Positions 17,093 to 24,932 of a DNA stretch of 64,000 nt are shown in pieces. The notes beneath the pieces were generated by a model. It saw only the letters and a program-made list of their open reading frames with translations. It was not told the origin of the DNA and ran no database searches. The DNA lies in contig CAVUPF010000005.1 of assembly GCA_963743285.1 (NCBI GenBank), forward strand, positions 1 through 64,000, in the 5' to 3' direction. The translations under genes and the position numbers were made by a program. Source of the DNA: CAVUPF01 sp963743285 (GTDB taxonomy: Bacteria; Actinomycetota; Thermoleophilia; Solirubrobacterales; 70-9). The stretch's first letter is position 1, and the number at the start of each line of letters is the position of its first letter.

Positions 17093-17566
17093 TCAGGCGG
17101 CGCTGCCGAGCGCCGCGGTCTCGCGGCCCGCCTCGGGGTCGGCGAACTCCACCAGCTCGGCCAGCGTCGTGCCGGCCAGCGCCTTCGTCACGCCGCCCTG
17201 CACCCGCGTCCACAGCAGCTTCGTCGCGCAGGCGCGGTCGCCGTCGCTCTCGTGTGAGCACAGCACCTTGCCCTCGGGCGTCTCGTGGAAGCACTCCATC
17301 GGGGCGATCTGTCCCTCCAGGGCCTCGACCACGGCGTCCATCGTGATCTCCTCCGCCGGCTTGGCCAGGCGGTAGCCGCCGTGGGCGCCGCGAGTCGAGG
17401 TGACGAGGTCTGCTTTGCGCAGCTTCGCGACCAGGTGCTCGAGGTAGGAGAGCGGCAGTCGCTCCGCTTCGGCGACCGTGCTGAGGGAAATCGGGACCGA
17501 GCCGGGCTGTCGTCCCAGCTCGACCATCAGTCGCACTCCATACTCGGCTTTGGTCGAGAACAGCAT
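17093..17566 (-). CDS. Rrf2-family Fe-S regulator (SufR/IscR-like)
   Basis: 157 aa winged-helix regulator. The N-terminal DNA-binding half (MLFSTKAEYGVRLMVEL, RGAHGGYRLAKP) is typical. Three cysteines, C92, C103 and C113, sit where IscR-type proteins bind a [2Fe-2S] cluster. As first gene of the Rrf2-sufC-sufS-sufU transcript it is the obvious sensor of cluster demand. Its own promoter carries the palindrome 17576-17596, so autoregulation is expected (inference). Confidence 0.92.
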   Translation of the reverse strand: MLFSTKAEYGVRLMVELGRQPGSVPISLSTVAEAERLPLSYLEHLVAKLRKADLVTSTRGAHGGYRLAKPAEEITMDAVVEALEGQIAPMECFHETPEGKVLCSHESDGDRACATKLLWTRVQGGVTKALAGTTLAELVEFADPEAGRETAALGSAA

Positions 17567-17575
17567 CGCTCTTAA

Positions 17576-17596
17576 ATCCTACTGAAGCGGTCGGTT
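17576..17596 (-). promoter_or_regulatory. SufR/Rrf2-type operator candidate at the rrf2 promoter
   Basis: Plus-strand ATCCTAC-N7-GTCGGTT, same arm length and spacer as the site at 13638-13658. Its minus-strand TAGGAT lies 9 nt before the rrf2 ATG. The site is also in the promoter region of divergent htpX. Confidence 0.6.
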
Positions 17597-17629
17597 ATGG
17601 GTCTGCCTCAGTCGGCGCCGGGGCTGCGT

Positions 17630-17635
17630 CATAAT
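17630..17635 (+). promoter_or_regulatory. -10 box for leaderless htpX
   Basis: CATAAT ends 5 nt before GTG 17641. This supports the GTG rather than the internal ATG 17668 as the start. Confidence 0.4.
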
Positions 17636-17640
17636 CCGTA

Positions 17641-18528
17641 GTGCACCCGAACAGGACCACGACGGCGATGACCACCACCAAGCAATCGAACTTCGGAGCC
17701 ACCCTCCGCACGACGGTCCTGCTGGCGACCCTCTCGGGCCTGCTCGTCGTGATCGGCTTCGCGATCGGCGGCGCCTCGACCGCGCTGCTCTTCCTCGGGA
17801 TGGCGGCCCTGATGAACATGGGCTCCTACTACTTCAGCGACAAGCTCGCGCTGACGATGAGCCGTGCCAAGCCGATCTCCGAAGCCGAAGCGCCGAAGCT
17901 CTACCAGATCGTTCGCGAACTGACGACGCGCGCCGATTTGCCGATGCCGCGCCTCTACGTCATCCCCGTCGACCAACCCAACGCCTTTGCCACCGGCCGC
18001 AACCCACAGCACGCGGCCGTCGCCGTGACCCGCGGCATCCTCAGCCTGCTCTCCGACGAAGAGCTGCGCGGCGTGCTCTCCCACGAGCTCACCCATGTCA
18101 AGCACCGCGACATCCTGATCCAGTCGGTGGCGGCGACGATCGGCGCGGCGATCACCTACCTCGCCTACATGCTGATCTGGTTCGGAGGCGAGGACAACAA
18201 CTCGCCGCTTGGCCTGGCCTCATCGCTGGCTCTGGTCCTGCTGGCGCCGATCGCGGCGACGATCATCCAGCTCTCGATCTCGCGCCAGCGTGAGTTCGCC
18301 GCCGACGCCGGCGGGGCCGAAATCTGCGGCAACCCTGAGGCGCTGGCCAGCGCCCTGCTGCGGCTCGATCAGGGAGCGACGCAGATGCCGATGCGGGTCA
18401 ACCAGGCGGCGGAGCCGCTCTACATCGTCAAGCCCTTCTCCAGCAAGGGAATTGCCGGACTCTTCTCAACGCATCCGCCGATCGAGGAGCGCGTCAAGCG
18501 GCTTCGACAGATGCGCCCATCTCTGTAG
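17641..18528 (+). CDS. htpX: HtpX-type zinc metalloprotease (M48)
   Basis: 295 aa membrane protease for quality control of membrane proteins. The zinc site HELTH is at 148-152 (SHELTHVKHRD), and the third ligand glutamate is in SRQREFAADAGG. Two membrane helices precede the protease core (about 24-68) and two follow HELTH. Divergent from the SUF regulator; the intergenic region with the SUF operator is shared. Confidence 0.92.
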   Translation: MHPNRTTTAMTTTKQSNFGATLRTTVLLATLSGLLVVIGFAIGGASTALLFLGMAALMNMGSYYFSDKLALTMSRAKPISEAEAPKLYQIVRELTTRADLPMPRLYVIPVDQPNAFATGRNPQHAAVAVTRGILSLLSDEELRGVLSHELTHVKHRDILIQSVAATIGAAITYLAYMLIWFGGEDNNSPLGLASSLALVLLAPIAATIIQLSISRQREFAADAGGAEICGNPEALASALLRLDQGATQMPMRVNQAAEPLYIVKPFSSKGIAGLFSTHPPIEERVKRLRQMRPSL

Positions 18529-18619
18529 AGATCGTCTTCTCCGCTTCGCCCCGGGAGCGCGACGCGATCGCCCGCCGGGGCCCCATCGTGGGCTCTGGGC
18601 AGGGACCGGAGGGAGGATG

Positions 18620-18657
18620 TTGGGAGTCTGCCTGGGCCTCGCTATACTTTTTGAAGT
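18620..18657 (+). promoter_or_regulatory. Promoter of the rhodanese-ThiF gene, shared 17-bp block
   Basis: TTGGGA (18620-18625), 17-bp spacer, TATACT (18643-18648). GCTATACTTTTTGAAGT (18641-18657) is identical to 20174-20190 before cysM. The part ACTT-TTTG-AAGT is palindromic and could also be an operator. A 28-32-nt leader with TTAGGAG precedes ATG 18686. Confidence 0.6.
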
Positions 18658-18685
18658 AAAAGCCGATCCGGATTTAGGAGATTCA

Positions 18686-19852
18686 ATGGCGACCAGCGCC
18701 GAGGTGGGCACCCAGACGCAGATTGAGGAGATCGAGCCGTTCGAGGCCGCGGAGGAGGTCAAAGGCGGCGACGTCGTCTTGATCGACACTCGCGAGCCGC
18801 ATGAGTACCAGGAGGCCCACATCGAGGGGGGCAAGCTCGTGCCGCCGGGTTTGCTCGTCGAGGAGATCGCCTCCGCCGCTGCGGATCGCTCGGCCCGCAC
18901 CATCCTCTACTGCCGCAGCGGCAGCCGCTCCGCGATCGCAGCCGCCCAGCTGCAGGAGCTGGGCTACGAGGACGTCGCCTCAATGGCGGGCGGCATCCTT
19001 GCCTGGCAGGAGCAGGGCCTTCCAGTCCTTGCCGCCGAGGGAATGAGCGCCGAGCAGCGCGACCGCTATTCCCGCCACACGCTGCTCCCCGAGGTCGGCG
19101 TCGAGGGCCAGTTGAAGCTGCTGAACGCGAAGGTCCTGCTGGTCGGCGCCGGCGGCCTCGGCGCTCCCACCGCGCTTTACCTGGCGGCGGCCGGGATCGG
19201 CACGCTCGGGCTCGTCGACGATGACCTGGTCGACGCCTCCAACCTGCAGCGCCAGGTAATCCACAACACGCAGCGAATCGGGATGCCGAAGACCGAATCG
19301 GCGCGCCTCACGATCGAGGCGCTCAACCCCGACGTCGACGTGGTCGAGCACCGGATGCGCCTTGACGCCTCCAACATCCTCGACATCATCGAGGCCTACG
19401 ACGTGATCGTCGACGGGGCCGACAACTTCCCCACCCGTTATCTGCTCAACGATGCCTCGGTGCGCCTGCGCAAGCCGGTCGTCTCCGCCTCGATCCTCAG
19501 CTTCGACGGGCAGATCTCCACCTTCGTCCCCTTCGAGGGGCCCTGCTACCGCTGCCTTTACCCGACCCCGCCGCCGGCCGAGCTGGCGCCGAGCTGCTCT
19601 GCCAACGGCGTGCTCGGGGTGATGGCCGGGACGATGGGCCTGCTGCAGGCAAACGAGGTGATCAAGCTGGTGCTCGGCGTCGGCGAGCCGCTCATCGGCC
19701 GCCTTCTCCTCTTCGAGGCGCTCAGCACCCGCTTCACCGAGCTCAAGGTGCGGCGCGATCCCGACTGTCCGATTTGTGGAGAGGGCGCTGCCGAGGTCGC
19801 CGAGTCCGAGCTGGGCAGGTTCCCCGACTACGAGCTCTTCTGCGCCGGTTAG
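18686..19852 (+). CDS. Rhodanese-ThiF/MoeB fusion (sulfur-carrier adenylyl/sulfurtransferase)
   Basis: 388 aa. Residues 15-115 are a rhodanese domain with active cysteine C76 (LYCRSGSRS). Residues 120-388 are an E1-like ThiF/MoeB domain with the nucleotide loop GAGGLG (154-159), zinc cysteines CYRC (287, 290) and CPIC near the end, and PSCSANGVLG around C304. It should adenylate the C-terminal glycine of a ubiquitin-like carrier and thiolate it, probably the CysO-like protein encoded next. In mycobacterial MoeZ the rhodanese is C-terminal; here it is N-terminal. Confidence 0.9.
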   Translation: MATSAEVGTQTQIEEIEPFEAAEEVKGGDVVLIDTREPHEYQEAHIEGGKLVPPGLLVEEIASAAADRSARTILYCRSGSRSAIAAAQLQELGYEDVASMAGGILAWQEQGLPVLAAEGMSAEQRDRYSRHTLLPEVGVEGQLKLLNAKVLLVGAGGLGAPTALYLAAAGIGTLGLVDDDLVDASNLQRQVIHNTQRIGMPKTESARLTIEALNPDVDVVEHRMRLDASNILDIIEAYDVIVDGADNFPTRYLLNDASVRLRKPVVSASILSFDGQISTFVPFEGPCYRCLYPTPPPAELAPSCSANGVLGVMAGTMGLLQANEVIKLVLGVGEPLIGRLLLFEALSTRFTELKVRRDPDCPICGEGAAEVAESELGRFPDYELFCAG

Positions 19853-19871
19853 CCGGTAGGTTTCCGGCTCG

Positions 19872-20144
19872 ATGGCCACGGTCCGCATCCCACCGGTCCT
19901 CCGCGCTCAAACTGGCGGGCGGACGGAGGTCGAGGCGGGCGGCTCCAGCGTGGGGGAGGTCCTGCGTGCACTGACCGCCGCGCACCCCGATACCGAAGCC
20001 CAGCTCTTCGATCCCGACGGCGACCTCAACCGCTACGTCAACGTCTACCTAAACGATGAGGACGTGCGCGTGCTCGACGGCCTTGACACGGCGATCGCCG
20101 ACGGCGACACGGTGGTCATCTTGCCGGCGATGGCCGGCGGCTGA
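19872..20144 (+). CDS. cysO: CysO-like MoaD/ThiS-family sulfur carrier
   Basis: 90 aa ubiquitin-fold carrier ending in ...PAMAGG. The terminal Gly-Gly is where the E1-like enzyme would attach AMP and then sulfur to form a thiocarboxylate. Position between the E1-like gene and cysM, with mec downstream, fits the O-phosphoserine route of cysteine synthesis known from Mycobacterium. A MoaD role in molybdopterin synthesis cannot be excluded from sequence alone, but no mo-genes are nearby. Confidence 0.88.
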   Translation: MATVRIPPVLRAQTGGRTEVEAGGSSVGEVLRALTAAHPDTEAQLFDPDGDLNRYVNVYLNDEDVRVLDGLDTAIADGDTVVILPAMAGG

Positions 20145-20173
20145 GGCTCCCGCAGGCCGCTCAGGCGAACCGG

Positions 20174-20190
20174 GCTATACTTTTTGAAGT
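20174..20190 (+). promoter_or_regulatory. Promoter of leaderless cysM, shared 17-bp block
   Basis: GCTATACTTTTTGAAGT, identical to 18641-18657. TATACT (20176-20181) is followed by 7 nt and the GTG start of cysM. The start codon therefore lies inside the repeat block. Confidence 0.6.
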
Positions 20191-21154
20191 GACGCTCGAG
20201 GGCCTTCAGAAGCGACCCTGCGGGGGGCGTTTCGGCAACATCGCCGAGTCGGTCGGCAACACCCCGCTGGTCGAGCTGCCGCGCCTCTCGGTCAAGCCCG
20301 AGGTGAGGATCTACGCCAAGCTTGAGGGCCGCAACCCGACCGGCTCGGTCAAGGACCGCGTCGCAAAGTCGATGATCGAGTCGGCCGAGGCCGCGGGGCT
20401 GATCGCCTCGGGGCAGACGATCCTCGAGCCGACCTCCGGCAACACCGGGATATCGCTGGCGATGATCTGTCGCCGCAGGGGCTACCCGCTGAAGGTGGTG
20501 ATGCCCGACAACGTCACCGAGGAGCGCACCCAGCTGCTGCGGATGTACGGGGCGGAGATCGTCTACTCGGAGGGCGCCAAGGGCTCCAACGGAGCGGTCG
20601 AGGTGGCGCTGGAGATGGCCAAGGACCCCGCCTACTACATGCCCTACCAGTACGGCAACGAGGCCAACCCGCGTGCCCACTACGAGGGCACGGCGGTGGA
20701 GATCCTCGAAGAGCTCGACGAGGTGGCGGCCTTCGTCGCCGGGCTCGGCACCGGCGGCACGCTGATGGGCAACGGCCGGCGCCTCAAGGAGGCCAACCCC
20801 GAGACGCTGATCGTCGCCGCCGAGCCGATGCAGGGCGAGCTGGTCCAGGGGCTGCGCTCGCTCGATGACGGCTTCATCCCGCCGATCATCGACCTCTCGC
20901 TCCTCGACCGCAAGATCATGGTCTCCAACCGAGATGCGATCGTCTGGACCAAGCGGTTGCTCGAGCAGGAGGGGGTCTTCGCCGGTGTCTCCTCCGGCGC
21001 GATCGCCGCGATCGCCGTCCGCATCGCCGGTGAGCTGGAGGGTGGCAACGTCGTCTTCCTGATTCCCGACGACGGCTGGAAGTACCTCTCCTCCGGCGTC
21101 TACACGAAACCCATCGAGGAGATCGAGAACCTGGACTCCACCGTCTGGTGGTAG
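20189..21154 (+). CDS. cysM: Cysteine synthase CysM (O-phosphoserine/CysO-dependent type)
   Basis: 321 aa PLP enzyme. NPTGSVKDRV carries the PLP lysine K55, TSGNTG (82-86 region) binds substrate carboxylate, and GLGTGGTLMG binds the PLP phosphate. Next to CysO and Mec it most likely joins activated serine with the CysO thiocarboxylate. The GTG start sits 7 nt after TATACT and has no ribosome site. An ATG-based start is not available upstream. The end overlaps the open frame of mec. Confidence 0.93.
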   Translation: MTLEGLQKRPCGGRFGNIAESVGNTPLVELPRLSVKPEVRIYAKLEGRNPTGSVKDRVAKSMIESAEAAGLIASGQTILEPTSGNTGISLAMICRRRGYPLKVVMPDNVTEERTQLLRMYGAEIVYSEGAKGSNGAVEVALEMAKDPAYYMPYQYGNEANPRAHYEGTAVEILEELDEVAAFVAGLGTGGTLMGNGRRLKEANPETLIVAAEPMQGELVQGLRSLDDGFIPPIIDLSLLDRKIMVSNRDAIVWTKRLLEQEGVFAGVSSGAIAAIAVRIAGELEGGNVVFLIPDDGWKYLSSGVYTKPIEEIENLDSTVWW

Positions 21155-21165
21155 CTGAGGAATTA

Positions 21166-21564
21166 GTGCGGATTTCGCAGCAGCTAGTCGACGAGATGGT
21201 CGCCCACGCGCGGGAGGATCTCCCCAACGAGTGCTGTGGGATGGTTGGCGGAAGGGACGACGAGGCAGACGTCGTGATCCGGGTCAGCAACGCGGCGGCG
21301 AGCCCGCTGCGCTACATGATGGACCCGCAGGAGCAGTACAACGCGCTGAAAGAGATCGAAGCCGAGGGTGGCGAGCTGCTGGCGATCTACCACTCTCATA
21401 CCAAGAGCTCCGCCTATCCGTCGCAGACCGACGTCAACCAGGCGGTCGCCTGGCCCGAACAGATCTATCTGATCGTCTCGCTCGCCGACAAGGACGCGCC
21501 GGACGTGAAGGGGTACCTTCTAAGGGATCTGAGGATCGCCGATGCCGAGCTCGCTATCACATAG
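21166..21564 (+). CDS. mec: Mec-like JAMM metallopeptidase (cysteine release from CysO)
   Basis: 132 aa from GTG 21166, chosen because GAGGA lies just upstream and VRISQQLVDEMVAHA is the normal beginning; GTG 21148 would add six residues and overlap cysM. The JAMM zinc motif is complete: glutamate in NECCG, then HSH...S...D in YHSHTKSSAYPSQTD. In the mycobacterial pathway Mec cuts the new cysteine from the CysO C-terminus. Adjacent to cysO and cysM, which supports the same step here. Confidence 0.9.
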   Translation: MRISQQLVDEMVAHAREDLPNECCGMVGGRDDEADVVIRVSNAAASPLRYMMDPQEQYNALKEIEAEGGELLAIYHSHTKSSAYPSQTDVNQAVAWPEQIYLIVSLADKDAPDVKGYLLRDLRIADAELAIT

Positions 21565-21868
21565 CCACAGTCGCGGTTCGCCTGCCCAGGGCGCCAATGA
21601 CAACGGCGGCTCCGACGGACACGACGGCGGCGGCGGCGGCGGTGGTGGTGGTGGCAAGCTGGTCAAGATCGCCTTCGCCCCAAGCCAGGTGGAGGCCGAA
21701 ATGATCCAGGGGCTGCTCTCTGAGCACGGTATTCCCAGCATGCTGAAACGCGGACCCGGTTTCGACGTGCCGGAGTTCATGGCGGTCGGGCCTCGCCAGG
21801 TGTTCGTCGTCGAAGCGGCGGCGACGAAGGCGCGCGAAGTGCTTGAGGGGACTCCGGGCGGCAGCTAG
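21542..21868 (+). CDS. DUF2007-like protein with polyglycine linker
   Basis: 108 aa. The first 25 residues are Ser/Gly-rich and polar, followed by ten consecutive glycines (about 29-38). The C-terminal 65 residues (VKIAFAPSQVEAEMIQGLLSEHGIPSML) match the DUF2007 putative signal-transducing fold. The ATG overlaps the mec end by 23 nt. Function unknown. Its TAG overlaps the stop of the convergent gene in CTAG. Confidence 0.75.
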   Translation: MPSSLSHSHSRGSPAQGANDNGGSDGHDGGGGGGGGGGKLVKIAFAPSQVEAEMIQGLLSEHGIPSMLKRGPGFDVPEFMAVGPRQVFVVEAAATKAREVLEGTPGGS

Positions 21869-22620
21869 CCGACGCTGGGCCTGGCTATCGCGCGCAGGTA
21901 GTCGCGCCAGGCCGACTCGATCGCCCCGATGCGGGCCTCAAAGGCGGCTTCCAGGGTCGGTTTCGCGCCGCCGGGCAGGAGGCGGAGGGCGAGTTGTTGG
22001 CAGGCCTGCGGGCCGCGCTCGTTCTCCAGCAGGTCGAAGATCGTGCCGCCGAGGATCACCGCGTCGCGGCGCGAGGGCGGAAAGGAGGGCCGGGCGCTCT
22101 CCCGCAGGCGGCGAATCACCGCCGCCCGGTAGAGCCCGACCTGGCGGGCGAAATACTGGGCGCCGCCCTCCGCCAGCCAGGCCCAGCTCAGGTAGCGGGC
22201 GAAGCGGCGCGGCGTCCAGGAGGGGGGAAGGTCGCGGTTGTTGGCGGCGATCACGAGCTGCGCGTAGAGCCGCTCGGCGGTTCCGCGCAGGGCTTCGCGC
22301 GAGTCCTCACCCGCGGCGCGGCGCTCCATGTGGGGGTCGTTGAGAACATGCAGCTCGGTTGCCATCGCCCAGCCCGCCAGGTAGCGCCGCCCGGCTGGAG
22401 CCGCCGACCAGCGCGCCGCCGGCAGGAATGGGTGGGCCATCGCCAGCCAGACGGGGTTGGTGTGGACGACGACGGTTACGTCGCCTGGCACCTGCTCGAA
22501 GCTGTCCTCGAGCCGCAGCCGCAGATCCTCCATCCGGTCGAGCGTGCGCTCGGCGAAGGCGGTGTCCTCGCTGTCGTGGCGTGCGCTGAAGCTGAGGGAC
22601 TTAGTCTCGACCCAGGACAA
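21865..22620 (-). CDS. Hypothetical protein, possibly a degenerate MA-type peptidase
   Basis: 251 aa, soluble. VTVVVHTNPVWLAMAHPFLP and SWAWLAEGGAQYFARQVGLYR recall the layout of peptidase-MA-like proteins (strand, then a helix with E-G-x-A), but the zinc HExxH is absent, so catalysis is doubtful. The TTG start has TACGCT 7 nt upstream, the leaderless spacing. Function unknown. Confidence 0.55.
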   Translation of the reverse strand: MSWVETKSLSFSARHDSEDTAFAERTLDRMEDLRLRLEDSFEQVPGDVTVVVHTNPVWLAMAHPFLPAARWSAAPAGRRYLAGWAMATELHVLNDPHMERRAAGEDSREALRGTAERLYAQLVIAANNRDLPPSWTPRRFARYLSWAWLAEGGAQYFARQVGLYRAAVIRRLRESARPSFPPSRRDAVILGGTIFDLLENERGPQACQQLALRLLPGGAKPTLEAAFEARIGAIESAWRDYLRAIARPSVG

Positions 22621-22654
22621 CGGGCCGAGCGTACTAGCGTTGTCTAAGGAGGCC

Positions 22655-23287
22655 TTAGGCGAGGACCGGCTCGGCGTCGCCGGCGCAGACCGACTGGATC
22701 TCTTGCCGCGCCCGGTCGAACTCCTCGTCGGCCATCACCGGCGTCCCCTCGAAGGGAAGGTCGCGGTCGATCTCGACCCAGGAGCGGCAGCCGTGGTACT
22801 CGTCGCGGACCCGAACTGTGACCGGGCGGGGGATGCGGTGGACCCGCAGTAGGAGGACGTGAAGTGGGTGGCGCCGCTTCCAGTTGAGCCGCTTCTCGGC
22901 GTAGTCGGGGGTCCAGACATAGAAGGGAGAGAGGCTGTCGAGCGCGCGACGGTCGGTGATCGTGAAGTGGTCGGTCACCTCAGCCCAGGCCCGCAGGCGG
23001 ACGCGGTCGGGCTGGGATATGCCGCCGTCCTGGATCAGCGCCCTCGGCGGCGGCTCCTCGTCGGGCCAGACGCCCTCTTCGAGCGCCCGGCGCAGCTCTG
23101 GATGATGGGACTCGCGCACCAGGTCGTTGCGCTGGTGATCGAAGGTTGGGTAGAGGAAGAAGCGCTCGTGCTCGAGCTCGAAGTGCTTGTTTTCCTCGCG
23201 GATGCCGCCCTTGCGGAGGGTGAGCAGCTGCTCACCCTCGGCGAGCGCACGCACCGTTACGGCCCATTCCTTGAAAGCGATCGGCAT
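22655..23287 (-). CDS. DUF1802 family protein
   Basis: 210 aa. Begins PIAFKEWAVTVRALAEGEQLLTLRKGGIRE (abbreviated by position), and FLYPTFDHQ follows around residue 46; both are the family hallmarks. The fold is unknown and members are often next to DNA-metabolism or hypothetical genes. No operon partner is evident: 35 bases separate it from the gene downstream and 131 from the one upstream. Confidence 0.75.
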   Translation of the reverse strand: MPIAFKEWAVTVRALAEGEQLLTLRKGGIREENKHFELEHERFFLYPTFDHQRNDLVRESHHPELRRALEEGVWPDEEPPPRALIQDGGISQPDRVRLRAWAEVTDHFTITDRRALDSLSPFYVWTPDYAEKRLNWKRRHPLHVLLLRVHRIPRPVTVRVRDEYHGCRSWVEIDRDLPFEGTPVMADEEFDRARQEIQSVCAGDAEPVLA

Positions 23288-23418
23288 ATGGAAGCTCTAC
23301 CTGAGAAGGTTGGTGATTCGGTGACTGGGAGAGAGGACGCCTCGAACCCTGTCTGGGCAGTCGGTCCGCCCGGATTGGGGATTCTAGACGAGCCCGGCCG
23401 AATCGCCAAATTAAACCT

Positions 23419-24930
23419 TCATAAACGTCTCTGCCGTCCATATCCGCCGCCGCCGGGCGTCTCGATCCGCAGCACCTCGCCCGGCTGCAGTCTGCCCTCG
23501 GCCTTGCTCGGCAGCTGCTCGCCGCCCAGGAGGTCGCGCCCCGCCGCCCCGTCGGCGCCTCCCTCGCGGCCGCGAGGGGGGTGGCGACGACGCTCGCCGA
23601 TCAGGGTGAAGCGCATCGGCGCCAGCGCTTCGATCTCGCGAACGATCCCGTCGCCGCCCCGGTGCAGCCCGGCGCCACCGCTTCCGCGCCGGACCGAGAG
23701 CTCGCGGACTCGCAGCGGCAGCTCGGTCTCGAGCGCCTCCACCGGGGTGTTGAGCGTGTTCGACATCGTGACGTGGATGGCGCTCGGCCCGTCGGCCTCC
23801 GGACAGGCCCCCTGGCCGCCGCCCAGCGTCTCGTAGTAGGTGAAGCCCTCCCCTGCGAGGGTGAGGTTGTTCATCGTCCCCTGGCCCTGGGCGGGGACCG
23901 GGCGGGCACCGCCGAGCGCCGCGATCGTCAGGTCGGCGATGCGGCTGGAGGTCTCGACATTGCCCGCCGCCACGGCTGCAGGGGAGAGGGCGTTGAGCAG
24001 GCAGCCCGGCGGGGCGATTACCTCAATCGGCCGGTAGGCCCCGGCCGAGGGAGGCGCGTCGGGGTCGATCAGCGCTCGCACCGCGAAGAGGGCCGCCGAG
24101 CGGGTCACCGACAGCGGGCAGTTGAGGTTGCCCTCGACCTGCGGGTCGGTGCCACCGAAGTCGAGCCTCAGGCTCTCGCCCGCGATCGTCGCCCGAACCC
24201 GTAGCGTCAGGTCTCCTGTCCGCCCGCCGAAGTCGTCCTCCAGCACGTCGGCAGCCTCATAGGCGCCATCGGGCAGGGCGGCGAGAGCGGCGCGGGTGCG
24301 GCGCTCCGCGTAGTCGAGGGTCGCGGCCATCCCGGCGCGCAGCTTCTTGAGGCCGTGGCGCTCCGCCAGCTCGGCGAGCCGGGTGGCGCCGATCCGGTTG
24401 GCGGCGCGCTGGGCTCGCAGGTCGGCGAGCCGCTCTCGCGGCGAGCGCATCCGCGCCGCCAGCTCGCGCAGGGTCTCCTCGTCGGCCCTGGTCGGAGCAA
24501 TGACGACGCCCTCCTGCTCGAGGCGGGTGGAGTGGGCGGGCATCCCACCAGGTGTCGGCCCGCCGACGTCGGCGTGGTGGGCGCGGCTCGCGGCGAAGCC
24601 GAGCAGGGCAGCGCCCGCGAAGACGGGGCTGATCAGGGTGATGTCGGGCAGGTGGGTTCCGCCCGCGTAGGGGTCGTTGAGGATCCAGGCGTCTCCCGGC
24701 CGGTGGTCGCGGTCGAGGACCGCAGCCACCGCCTCCGGCATCGAGCCGAGGTGGACCGGGATGTGCTCCGCCTGCATGACCATTTCCCCGGTGGCGTCGA
24801 ACAGCGCCGTCGAGCAGTCGCGCCGCTCCTTGATGTTGGCCGAGTGAGCGGCCCGGATCAGGGCCACCCCCATCTCCTCGCAGCTGGCGCGCAGCCCACC
24901 GGCCATCACCTGGAGCGCGATCGGGTCCAT
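23419..24930 (-). CDS. hyuB: Hydantoinase B / 5-oxoprolinase beta-type subunit
   Basis: 503 aa from ATG 24930, which lies 2 nt after the hyuA stop. Family motifs include IKERRDCSTALFD, HIPVHLGSMPEAV, LNDPYAGGTHLPD and GNVETSSRI. With the A subunit it forms an ATP-dependent enzyme opening a hydantoin, oxoproline or related ring; substrate not predictable. A longer frame reaching 25095 exists but the extra part lies in the hyuA gene and looks like a shadow. Confidence 0.9.
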   Translation of the reverse strand: MDPIALQVMAGGLRASCEEMGVALIRAAHSANIKERRDCSTALFDATGEMVMQAEHIPVHLGSMPEAVAAVLDRDHRPGDAWILNDPYAGGTHLPDITLISPVFAGAALLGFAASRAHHADVGGPTPGGMPAHSTRLEQEGVVIAPTRADEETLRELAARMRSPRERLADLRAQRAANRIGATRLAELAERHGLKKLRAGMAATLDYAERRTRAALAALPDGAYEAADVLEDDFGGRTGDLTLRVRATIAGESLRLDFGGTDPQVEGNLNCPLSVTRSAALFAVRALIDPDAPPSAGAYRPIEVIAPPGCLLNALSPAAVAAGNVETSSRIADLTIAALGGARPVPAQGQGTMNNLTLAGEGFTYYETLGGGQGACPEADGPSAIHVTMSNTLNTPVEALETELPLRVRELSVRRGSGGAGLHRGGDGIVREIEALAPMRFTLIGERRRHPPRGREGGADGAAGRDLLGGEQLPSKAEGRLQPGEVLRIETPGGGGYGRQRRL

Positions 24931-24932
24931 GC

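Noticed and set aside
21630..21659. GGC/GGT triplet run as a microsatellite
   Set aside because: It is in frame and codes the polyglycine linker of the DUF2007 protein.
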